In this document: one piece after another, positions 7,488 through 15,256 of the stretch | Position numbering within the stretch: position 1 is the first letter of the stretch | Layout: each line of letters starts with the position of its first letter | NCBI GenBank assembly: GCA_050732995.1 | Contig: JBOHSA010000120.1 | Coordinates: 1 to 21,398 of the forward strand | Reading direction: 5' to 3' | From: JBOHSA01 sp050732995 | GTDB taxonomy: Bacteria > Gemmatimonadota > Gemmatimonadetes > Gemmatimonadales > GWC2-71-9 | DNA length: 21,398 nucleotides | Program-made: the position numbers and the translations under genes | The notes under the pieces: generated by a model | Told to the model about the DNA's origin: nothing | Seen by the model: only the letters and a program-made list of their open reading frames with translations | The model's database searches: none

Positions 7488-9053
7488 ATGCGCGCACTGA
7501 GATTGGCCGTGGTCGCGCTGGTGTGCGGCGGCGCACTCGCCGCCCAGCGGGCCGGCACGTACGAGATCGGGGCCTTCGGCGCCTTCACCAAGTACGACCC
7601 GGACTTCAACTTGGAGAACAAGATCGGCGGCGGCGCCCGCCTGGGGTATTTCCTGGGTGAGCGGATCGGCCTGGAGGTGGACGTCCTGTTCCAGCCGCGC
7701 CACGCCATCCCCGGCTCGAGCGCCGGCTTCGAGCCGCTGATCGGCAGCGGCAGCTTGGTGCTCAACCTCCTGAACCTGGCCTCAAACTCGTTCTACGTGC
7801 TGGGCGGCTACTCGCGCCTCGATTTCGGGTCCACGTCGCCCTATCAGTTCACCGACGGCGGCTTTCACGGCGCCGCGGGCGACCGGATCATGTTCGGCGA
7901 TCGGGCCGCCGTGCGGGTGGAAGCGCGCTACATCTATACACCGGAGACCGGTGCGGCCTTCGGGTCAAAGGCCGCCGCTCACCTGGTGGCCACGGCGGGG
8001 CTGTCCGTGTTCCGCCGCAGTACGCCACCCCTCGACTCGGACAAGGATCGGGTCGGAGACCGCGGAGACGCCTGCCCCGACACGCCCCTGGGCGCCACCG
8101 TCGACCGCCGCGGCTGCCCGGCCGACGCCGACGCCGACCTCGTATTCAACGGCATCGACCAGTGCCCGGACACCCCCGGCGGCGCCACGGTGGACCCCCG
8201 CGGCTGTCCGGCCGACAGCGACGTGGACCACGTGCTGGACGGGATCGACCAGTGCGCCGCCACACCGTCCGGAGCGACGGTGGATCCCAAAGGCTGTCCC
8301 GCCGATGCCGACACCGATACCGTGTTCGACGGGATCGACCAGTGTCCGCACACGCCGGCGGGCGCGATGGTGGACCTCAAGGGCTGCCCGACGGATTCCG
8401 ACGGCGATACGGTGTTCGACGGCATCGACCGCTGCCCCGGCACCCCGGCCGGCACGACGGTGGACTCCTCCGGCTGCCCGCTCGACACCGACCGGGACGG
8501 CGTGAGCGATTCCGCGGACCAGTGCCCCAACACGCCGTCGGGGACGCCGGTGGATGCGACGGGCTGCCCGATCGTCGGGGATTCGGACGGTGACGGCGTG
8601 GACGACCGGCGCGATCGCTGCCCGGGGACACCCCCCAACTCGCGCGTGGACTCGAACGGCTGTCTGATCCTCTTCGAGGAGCGGGCCCCCGCCCCCGGCG
8701 CCGCCGCCTCGCGACCGACCCTGATCCTGAAGGGCGTGAACTTCCAGAGCGGCCGCTCGGTGCTCACCCGGGACTCCTACGTCGTGCTGGACCAGGTGGC
8801 GGCCTCACTCGTGGCCAACCCGGAGATCCGCATCGAGATCGCCGGCTACACCGACAACACCGGCTCGGCGGCGCTGAACCTCCGGCTCTCCAACGCGCGG
8901 GCCCTCGCGGTGCGCGCGTTCCTCGCCCGCAGGGGCGTGGGCCCGGGCCGGATGGTCGCCAAGGGGTACGGCCTGGCGAACCCGATCGCCACCAACACGA
9001 CCCCGCAGGGCCGCGCGCAGAACCGGCGGGTGGAGCTGCACAAACTACCCTGA
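7488..9053 (+). CDS. OmpA-family outer-membrane protein with seven thrombospondin type-3 repeats
   Basis: A 521-residue paralogue of the preceding gene with the same order of parts: signal peptide (to about GGALAAQ), barrel-like region with the shared FYVLGGYSRLDF and RYIYTPETGAAFGSKAA motifs, seven TSP3 repeats (183-393), a short Ala/Pro linker, and an OmpA domain (IRIEIAGYTDNTGS, LSNARALAVRAFL, AQNRRVELHKLP). ATG 7488 is preferred to ATG 7473 because GAGGAG (7475-7480) stands 7 nt before it, and because the neighbour also begins MRAL. The pair looks like a gene duplication followed by gain or loss of one repeat. The product is expected in the outer membrane, bound to peptidoglycan. Confidence 0.9.
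   Translation: MRALRLAVVALVCGGALAAQRAGTYEIGAFGAFTKYDPDFNLENKIGGGARLGYFLGERIGLEVDVLFQPRHAIPGSSAGFEPLIGSGSLVLNLLNLASNSFYVLGGYSRLDFGSTSPYQFTDGGFHGAAGDRIMFGDRAAVRVEARYIYTPETGAAFGSKAAAHLVATAGLSVFRRSTPPLDSDKDRVGDRGDACPDTPLGATVDRRGCPADADADLVFNGIDQCPDTPGGATVDPRGCPADSDVDHVLDGIDQCAATPSGATVDPKGCPADADTDTVFDGIDQCPHTPAGAMVDLKGCPTDSDGDTVFDGIDRCPGTPAGTTVDSSGCPLDTDRDGVSDSADQCPNTPSGTPVDATGCPIVGDSDGDGVDDRRDRCPGTPPNSRVDSNGCLILFEERAPAPGAAASRPTLILKGVNFQSGRSVLTRDSYVVLDQVAASLVANPEIRIEIAGYTDNTGSAALNLRLSNARALAVRAFLARRGVGPGRMVAKGYGLANPIATNTTPQGRAQNRRVELHKLP
8034..8666 (+). repeat. Seven tandem ~90-bp thrombospondin type-3 repeats
   Basis: Seven in-frame 30-residue Asp-rich units in the second OmpA-family gene, one more than in its neighbour. 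In the third unit CP is CA, though the Cys itself is kept. Confidence 0.9.
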
Positions 9054-9087
9054 AAGGCTAGACGGTTAGGACGGGCGGACGGACAGA

Positions 9088-9128
9088 GCGGGGTTGGGGA
9101 GCCGGTGAACGCGGCTACCTGACCCCGC
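9088..9128 (+). terminator. Possible hairpin terminator after the OmpA pair
   Basis: GCGGGGT (9088-9094) pairs with ACCCCGC (9122-9128), and inside it AGCCG (9100-9104) pairs with CGGCT (9112-9116). Only TT follows, so there is no real U tract. It could be a weak terminator or just a structured spacer. The rest of the 9054-9338 gap shows nothing recognisable. Confidence 0.3.
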
Positions 9129-9338
9129 TTCCGTTGGCCGCCAGGCGACCACGCCTCAGTACGTTGCCCGCCCTGGGCACTTGGTGGACGGGCCTGGGAT
9201 GCGAGGAGCGGCAACCTCACCCGAAACGGCGTCAGGCGGGCGCGGGGCTTGCAGGCGCGGACTCCCAGCAGCGTTTCGGTGGTGTAGGGCCGAGGCGTGA
9301 GATATGTTTCCTGCCCCCGCAATGCCGAGAGCCATTCC

Positions 9339-11517
9339 ATGAACGCCCGCTTGCTGCCGTCGCTGCTCGTCGCTTCCACCCTCGCTGCCCAGGCTCCTAC
9401 CACGTCCCCGCCGCCCTGGTCGGCCACCGACTATTACAAGCTGACCTTCGTCGCCGCCCCGCAGATCGCGCCGGACGGCCGGCGGGTCGCGTTCACGGTC
9501 ACGACGGTGGTGGAGGACAAGGACAGGCGGCACTCGGAGATCTGGATGGCGGCCGCCGACGGCTCCGCGCCCGCGTTCCGCTACACCAGCCCCACAACCG
9601 AGGCCGCCGACCCCACCTGGTCCCCGGACGGGACGTTGCTCGCCTTCTCGAGCCGCCGGGACGGGGGGGCGGGGGGAGGGGGGGGAGGGGCCGGAGGGGG
9701 GGGCGGCGCAGAGGACAACATCTGGTTCCTGCGAACCGGCGGGCAGGGCGGCGAGGCGTTCCAGATCAAGGGCGTCCGCGCCATGCCGGTCTTTTCGCCG
9801 GACGGCCAGCAGCTGCTCTTCGGCTGGCGCGGCGACGAGCCGGACAGCCTGAAGCAGCAGACCTGGCGCAATCGTGTTTCCCCGGCGGCCATCACGCGCG
9901 GGCCCGATCCCAAGCGGTTCGACGGACGGCTGTACACCTCGATCCCCTTCAAGGCTGACGAGCGGGGCTACCTGCCGCCCCGCGAGACCCGCCGGCCCAA
10001 CCATCTCTATGTGGTGCCGATCGGGGGGGGCGAGCCTAAGCAGCTGACGACCGGCGAGTTGAACCAGTCACAGCCGGCTTGGTCGCCCGACGGTAAGGCG
10101 GTCGCCTTCGTACAGGATTCGACCGAGTCGCTCGAGATCCGCGAGCAGCCCCGGCCTGAGCTGTTCGTCCTGTCGGTGACGGACGGGACCATCCGGCGAC
10201 TGCCGACCGGCTACGTCGAGCACTCGAGCCCCGCGTGGTCCCCCGACGGACGGTCGATCGCCTTCGGGTGCTCCAAGGGTCGGGGGCAGGAGAACGACGT
10301 CTGTGTGACCCCGGTCGCTGGGGGGGAAGTGCGGAACCTGACCGCGGGGTGGGACCTCGATCCCGGCGAGCCGGCGTGGTCGCCGGACGGGAAAACGCTC
10401 TACGTGAGCGCCGAGACGCGTGGCAACGTGCATCTCTTCGCCGTGTCGCCCACGGGGGGGGCGGGGGGCGGGGCGGGCGTCCGGCAGGTGACTACGGGCG
10501 AACGGACCCTGCGCGGCTTCACGCTGGCCCAGGACGGGCGGTCGCTGGCCTACACCGCGAGCGACGTGACGCACCCCGCCGAGCTCTACGTGGCGCCGCT
10601 GGCGAGCGGCGGCCGGGGGGGAGGGGGGGGGGGGGGGCGAGCGGCGCCTGACGTCGTTCAACGATGCGCTGCTCGCGCAACGGGCCCTGATCCCCGCCGA
10701 CACGTTCTGGTACACGGGCGTCGGGGGCCTGCGGATCCAAGGGTGGCTGATGAAGCCGCTGGGCTACCGGCCGGGGAAGCGGTACGCGTTGGTGCTCTCG
10801 ATCCACGGCGGCCCGCACTCGAACTACGGGAACATCTTTTTCCCCGAGTTCCAGATGCTCGCGGGCCAGGGGTACTGGATGCTGTTCACCAACCCCCGCG
10901 GCTCGAGCGGGTACGGCCATACCTTCACCTTTGCCACCCGGGGACGGTGGGGGATGGAGGATTACGAGGACTTGATGCAGGCGGTGGACGTGGTGATCGC
11001 CCGGGAGGGGGGCGCCGGGGGGGGAGTGGATACGACGCGGATGGCGGTGCTGGGCGGCTCGTACGGCGGCTTCATGACGAACTGGATCCTGGGGCACACC
11101 GGCCGTTTTGCTGTGGCCGAGACCGATCGCTCCATCTACGACTGGTATTCGTGGTACGGCTCTTCCGACGCGCAGGGGCTCACCGATTACGAGTTCTACG
11201 GCGCGCCCTGGGAGCGCGATTCGCTGTACCGGGCGCTCGCGCCCATGAGCTTCGCGACGCGCATCAAGACCCCGGTCTTGATCGTGCACAGCGACGACGA
11301 CTTCCGCACGCCGATCACCGATGCGGAGCAGTTGTTCGTGATGCTGCGCAAGCGCGGAGTGCCGTCGGAGTTCGTGCGCTATCCGCGGTCGTTCCACGGG
11401 CTGTCGCGCACCGGCCCGCCGTGGCTCCTGGTGGATCGGCTGGAGCGGATCCGGACCTGGTTCGCGCACTGGATCGGCACGGGGGATTCGCCGCCTGCGG
11501 CCGCAGCTTCCCGCTAG
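9339..11517 (+). CDS. S9-family (prolyl oligopeptidase type) secreted peptidase, frameshifted at a G15 run
   Basis: The frame from ATG 9339 has a signal peptide (MNARLLPSLLVASTLAAQAP) and about seven TolB/PD40 propeller motifs (such as WSPDGTLLAFSS, FSPDGQQLLFGW, WSPDGKAVAFVQD), then reaches a run of 15 G at 10623-10637. After the run the same frame is meaningless. The +1 frame continues perfectly with ERRLTSFNDALLAQRALIP and TFWYTGVGGLRIQGWLMKP, then a complete alpha/beta-hydrolase catalytic domain: oxyanion-side HGGPHSNYG, Ser nucleophile in LGGSYGGFM (11059-11061), Asp in HSDDDFRTP and His in RSFHGLSR. Removing one G joins them into a 725-residue protein. Poly-glycine inserts also occur between propeller blades. 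The break may be a sequencing error, a phase-variable tract or a mutation. An upstream in-frame GTG (9297) is less likely because the signal peptide begins at 9339. Confidence 0.88.
9663..9708 (+). repeat. G-rich poly-glycine tract inside the S9 peptidase
   Basis: Runs of 4-8 G, separated by single A or C bases, encode a block of glycines with two alanines between propeller blades. The reading frame is kept across it. A similar, shorter tract lies at 10454-10477. Confidence 0.85.
10623..10637 (+). repeat. G15 homopolymer at the S9 peptidase frameshift
   Basis: Fifteen consecutive G, preceded by GGGGGGGA. The propeller half reads in one frame up to the run, and the catalytic half in the next frame after it. 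One G fewer, or two more, would restore a single protein. Confidence 0.9.
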
Positions 11518-11550
11518 CGCTGGGAGAGGAGGGGGCGTGAAGGAGGGAGG

Positions 11551-13941
11551 GTGGCGGTGGGCGCGACGGTGATGCACCGGGTGCTGCCGGTGGTCCTCGC
11601 GGCGACGGCGCTCGGCTCCTCCGCGCCCGCGTGGCTCGCCGGGCAGCGGCCGGCGCGCCGGGCGACAGCGCCCCGCCCCATCCCCACTCCCCGCTCGGTG
11701 CTCGGCTTCGAGCCGGGTGAGGACCGGAAGCTGGCCGAGTGGCCGGTGCTGGTCCGCTACTACCAGGCGCTCGCCCGCGCGAGCGACCGCGTGGACTACC
11801 GCGAGCTGGGGAAGACCACGCTGGGCGCGCCGTTCGTGGCCCTGGTCATCTCGAGCCCGCAGAACTTGCGGCGCCTCTCGACGTATCGCGCCTTCAACGC
11901 CCGGCTCGCCGACCCGCGGAGCATGCGGACCAACCGCGACGCGCAGGAGGCCCTGCGCAACGGCAAGACCATCGTGCTGATCACCTCGAGCATCCACTCG
12001 ACCGAAGTCGGAGGTCATCTCACCCCGGCCGTCCTGGCGCATCGGCTCGCCACGGATACCTCGGCGACCACGCGCGCCATTCTCGATAACGTGATCCTCT
12101 GGCTCGTCCCCTCGCTCAACCCCGATGGGCTGACCATCGTGACCAAATGGTACAACCGGACCGTGGGGACGCCGGCGGAAGGCAGCGAGCCGCCGGAGCT
12201 GTACCACCACTACACCGGCCACGACAACAACCGTGACTGGTACGCCTTCACGCAGGTGGAGACCCGGCTCACAGTGGATTCGCTGCACAACGTCTGGCAC
12301 CCGCAGATCGTGCACGACATCCACCAGCAGGGGACGAACGGCTCGCGGCTGTTCCTGCCGCCGTACCTCGACCCGGTCGAGCCGAACGTGGACCCCCAGC
12401 TGATCGACGGCGTGAACGCCTTGGGAACGGCCATGGCCTGGGAGCTCGCGGGCCAGGGGAAGACCGGGATCTCGGTGAACGCGATCTACGACGCGTGGAC
12501 CCCGGCCCGCGCCTACCAGCACTATCACGGGGGAGTGCGGATCCTGTCGGAGACGGCGAGCGGCAACCTCGCGTCGCCGATCGAGGTCCCGTTCGACCAG
12601 CTCGCCGAGCGGAGCCGGGGCTTCGACCCTCGGCGGCGGTCGTGGAACTTCTCGGCGCCGTGGCCGGGCGGCCGCTGGACGCTGCGAGACATCGTCACCT
12701 ACCAGACGGACGGCGCCTACGCCCTGCTGGTGAACGCGGCGCGCTACAAGGACCGGTGGCTGTCGAACTTCCTCGCAATCGGCTGGCGCGCGGTGCGCGG
12801 CTGGAAAAAGTGGCCCTACGCGTATGTGATCCCGCGGACGGGCCAGGACACGATCGCCCTGGCGACGCTGCTCGGCATCCTGCAGCGCGGCCAGGTGGAG
12901 ATCCGGACCGCGCAGCAGCCGTTCACGCTGCGCGGCCAACGCGTCGCTGCGGGCAGTTACGTCGCCGTTCTGCGGCAGCCGTACGCCGCCTTCGCGAAAA
13001 CCCTGCTCGAAGTCCAGGCGTACCCGGATCGGCGTCTCTACCCCGACGGGCCGCCGGAGCAGCCGTACGACGTCACCGCCCACACGCTGCCCCTCCTGAT
13101 GGGCGTGACCGTCGTGGAAGCGCCGGACTCGCTGCGCGTGCCCCTCTCGGCACCGGTGGCGGCGGGCCAGCTGCCGCGCGCGACGCCCGGGTATGCCGGC
13201 TTCTCGCTCGCCCCCCCCCCATCGGAGACACCGCGCATCGCGCTCTACAAGTCCTACGATGCGACGATGGACGAGGGGTGGACCCGCTGGGTGTTCGACA
13301 CGTGGCAGGTGCCATACGTATCGCTGGTCGATTCCGTGGCGCGCGCCGGACGGCTGAAGGAGCGGTTCGACGTCGTGGTCCTGCCCGACCAGCCCCCGCG
13401 CGGCTTGCTCGAGGGACTTCCCCTGCGGCGCTATCCGCCGCCGTTCCCCGGCGGCCTAGGAGAGTCGGGGGTCGAAGCGCTGCGGCAGTTCGTGCTCGAC
13501 GGCGGGACGTTGGTCGCGCTGAACGACGCGAGTCGGTTCGCCGTGCAGGCGCTGCTGCTCCCGGTGCGCAACGTGCTGGAGGCGGTCCCAGAGGAGGATT
13601 TCTACGCCCCCGGCTCGATCTTCCGTCTCGAGCTCGATCCGGCGCACCCCGTGGCCCGCGGGATGCCCTCGCACAGCATCGCCTGGTTCGAGAATGGACC
13701 GGCGTTCGACGTGCTCGACTCGAGCGCCGTGCGCGTGATCGGCCGCTATCCGGATGAGCCCTCGCGCGTGCTGCTGTCGGGATGGGTGCTCCACCCGGAG
13801 CGGGTGGCGGGACGGGCGGCGCTGCTCGAGATCCGGCTGGGCAGCGGCCGGGTGATTCTGTTCGGGTTTCGGCCGCTGTACCGGGGTCAGGCGATCACCA
13901 CTTTCCCCTTGTTGTTCAACAGCTTACAGCTCCGGCAGTGA
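11551..13941 (+). CDS. Secreted M14-family zinc carboxypeptidase-like protein
   Basis: A large (796-residue) M14 metallopeptidase-like protein with a signal peptide (HRVLPVVLAATALGSSAPAWLAG). The zinc-binding pair HSTE is at His149 and Glu152, and HDIHQQG offers the third ligand, probably His258. Substrate-site-like elements include LNPDG and GHDNNRDW. A C-terminal region (about 600-796) has a glutamine-amidotransferase-like fold flavour, with FVLDGGTLVALND, LLSGWVL and RVILFGFRPLYRG, typical of large secreted M14 proteins in this lineage. The start is uncertain: GTG 11551, GTG 11557 and ATG 11572 are all in frame, and AAGGAGGGAGG lies just upstream of the GTGs. It follows the S9 gene by 33 bp, so the two are likely cotranscribed and may act together in peptide breakdown. 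A C10 run at 13211-13220 encodes prolines. Confidence 0.85.
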   Translation: MAVGATVMHRVLPVVLAATALGSSAPAWLAGQRPARRATAPRPIPTPRSVLGFEPGEDRKLAEWPVLVRYYQALARASDRVDYRELGKTTLGAPFVALVISSPQNLRRLSTYRAFNARLADPRSMRTNRDAQEALRNGKTIVLITSSIHSTEVGGHLTPAVLAHRLATDTSATTRAILDNVILWLVPSLNPDGLTIVTKWYNRTVGTPAEGSEPPELYHHYTGHDNNRDWYAFTQVETRLTVDSLHNVWHPQIVHDIHQQGTNGSRLFLPPYLDPVEPNVDPQLIDGVNALGTAMAWELAGQGKTGISVNAIYDAWTPARAYQHYHGGVRILSETASGNLASPIEVPFDQLAERSRGFDPRRRSWNFSAPWPGGRWTLRDIVTYQTDGAYALLVNAARYKDRWLSNFLAIGWRAVRGWKKWPYAYVIPRTGQDTIALATLLGILQRGQVEIRTAQQPFTLRGQRVAAGSYVAVLRQPYAAFAKTLLEVQAYPDRRLYPDGPPEQPYDVTAHTLPLLMGVTVVEAPDSLRVPLSAPVAAGQLPRATPGYAGFSLAPPPSETPRIALYKSYDATMDEGWTRWVFDTWQVPYVSLVDSVARAGRLKERFDVVVLPDQPPRGLLEGLPLRRYPPPFPGGLGESGVEALRQFVLDGGTLVALNDASRFAVQALLLPVRNVLEAVPEEDFYAPGSIFRLELDPAHPVARGMPSHSIAWFENGPAFDVLDSSAVRVIGRYPDEPSRVLLSGWVLHPERVAGRAALLEIRLGSGRVILFGFRPLYRGQAITTFPLLFNSLQLRQ

Positions 13942-13973
13942 TCTGGGCCCTTGTCTCCCCGGACCCCGTTTCC

Positions 13974-13979
13974 TATTGT
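13974..13979 (+). promoter_or_regulatory. Possible -10 box of the DUF4015 gene
   Basis: TATTGT (TANNNT type) ends 11 nt before the ATG at 13991 and no Shine-Dalgarno is present, which would give a leaderless or nearly leaderless transcript. Tentative; there is no clear -35. Confidence 0.3.
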
Positions 13980-13990
13980 GATACCCCCTT

Positions 13991-15256
13991 ATGAGATTGG
14001 TCCGGCAGGCAAGCGCCCTCTTGCTCTGGGCCGCGCTCTCCTCGAGTCGCGGCCTTTTTGCGCAGCAGACGCTGCCCGCGGCGGTGCTGCCACACGACCT
14101 GCGAGTGAGCCTGCGGCCCGTCGACGTGCGCTACGCGCCGCCTCCGTCGGAGCCGTTCCTCCCCGTCTTCTCGTCGCGGGAGATCAAGGCCCTCTACGTC
14201 AACGCGTGGGCGTTCAGCTCGAACAAGTTGTGGGACCTGGTGCGCCTGGCCGACTCGACCGAGATCAACGCGTTCGTCGTGGACGTCAAAGACGACACCG
14301 GCTGCCTGCTCTACACGTCGACGGTCGAGACCGCGGAAGCCATCGGGGCGAATCGCTGCCGGCGGCTGCGCGAGGTGCGCTCGCGCCTCGACACGCTCGC
14401 GGCGCACGGGGTCTACCCGATCGCGCGCATCGTCGTGGCCAAGGATCCGCTGCTGGCGGAGGGGAAGCCGCGGTGGTCCGTCCAGCACCGCGACGGCGGG
14501 CTGTGGCGCGACCGGATCGGGAGCGCATGGGTGGACGCCTACAACGACTCGGTCTGGATCTACGCGACGCGGCTCGCGGAGGAGGCGGTGCGGCTGGGGT
14601 TCTCGGAGGTGCAGTTCGACTACGTGCGCTTCCCCGACGAGCCGGCCGAGCGCCTGGCGCATGCGATCTTTCCCGCCCGGCGGGCGGGGGAGACGCCCCG
14701 GGCGGCGGTGCGCCGCCAGGTCCGTACGATGAAAGCCCGCCTCGCCCCGCTCGGCTCGCCCGTGACCTTCGACATCTTCGGGCTCACGGCCTCCGCCACC
14801 GGCGACATGGGGATCGGCCAGGTGTGGGAGGACTTCATCACCGTGGCCGACGTGGTGCTCCCGATGGTGTATCCCAGCCACTACTATCCCGGCGCCTACG
14901 GCTTTCGCCGGCCGAACGCCGAGCCGTATCGCGTCGTGCGGCAGGCGTTGCGCGAGGCCATCGCGCGCTCGAGTCCGGTCCCCGGCGCGGCCGAAATCCG
15001 GCCCTACCTCCAGGCGTTCACACTGGGGCGGCGACTGCCCCGCTACACGCCGCACGAGATTCGCGAGCAGATCCGGGCCGCAGAGGAGCTGGGCATCACG
15101 TCGTGGGTGTTGTGGAACCCGCGCAGCGTGTATCAGCGCGGCTCGCTTCGCCCCCCCCCCCCCGCCTATCCCCCGCCCGCGCGCGCGTCACCGCCGGCTC
15201 GGGCCGAGGCGGTGACAACTAGGGAGCCAGCACCATCCCGGGCTGCCACTCCGTGA
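13991..15256 (+). CDS. Secreted DUF4015 putative glycoside hydrolase
   Basis: A 421-residue protein with a signal peptide (to about GLFAQQ) and a domain (about 60-390) matching the DUF4015 putative glycosyl hydrolase family, expected to be a TIM barrel. Visible family features are ALYVNAWAFSS, INAFVVDVKDDTG, YPIARIVVAKDPLLAE, AWVDAYNDSVWIYATRLAEEA, VQFDYVRFPDE, VTFDIFGLTAS and VVLPMVYPSHYYPG. The Asp residues in DVKDD and FDYVRFPD are likely active-site candidates by analogy; the substrate is unknown. The conserved part ends at SWVLWNPRSVYQRGS. A C13 run (15151-15163) then leads into a Pro/Ala-rich tail that overlaps the 3' end of the convergent aconitase-like gene by 38 bp. The true C-terminus depends on the exact length of that run. 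Confidence 0.85.
   Translation: MRLVRQASALLLWAALSSSRGLFAQQTLPAAVLPHDLRVSLRPVDVRYAPPPSEPFLPVFSSREIKALYVNAWAFSSNKLWDLVRLADSTEINAFVVDVKDDTGCLLYTSTVETAEAIGANRCRRLREVRSRLDTLAAHGVYPIARIVVAKDPLLAEGKPRWSVQHRDGGLWRDRIGSAWVDAYNDSVWIYATRLAEEAVRLGFSEVQFDYVRFPDEPAERLAHAIFPARRAGETPRAAVRRQVRTMKARLAPLGSPVTFDIFGLTASATGDMGIGQVWEDFITVADVVLPMVYPSHYYPGAYGFRRPNAEPYRVVRQALREAIARSSPVPGAAEIRPYLQAFTLGRRLPRYTPHEIREQIRAAEELGITSWVLWNPRSVYQRGSLRPPPPAYPPPARASPPARAEAVTTREPAPSRAATP
15151..15163 (+). repeat. C13 homopolymer near the 3' end of the DUF4015 gene
   Basis: Thirteen consecutive C immediately after the conserved domain. The three possible frames end at 15215, 15222 or 15256, so a one-base length change alters only the tail and the amount of overlap with the convergent gene. 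Confidence 0.9.

Noticed and set aside
6574..8666. Regular ~90-bp repeats considered as a CRISPR or intergenic repeat array
   Set aside because: The periodicity is in frame and encodes Asp/Cys calcium-binding units; there are no unique spacers between identical repeats.
9054..9338. A hidden small gene in the 285-bp gap before the S9 peptidase
   Set aside because: Open frames there overlap neighbours or lack a ribosome-binding site and recognisable sequence; only a hairpin stands out.
10519..13083. Long minus-strand open frame of 854 codons
   Set aside because: It lies antisense to the S9 and M14 peptidase genes, crosses their boundary, and has the composition of high-GC shadow sequence.
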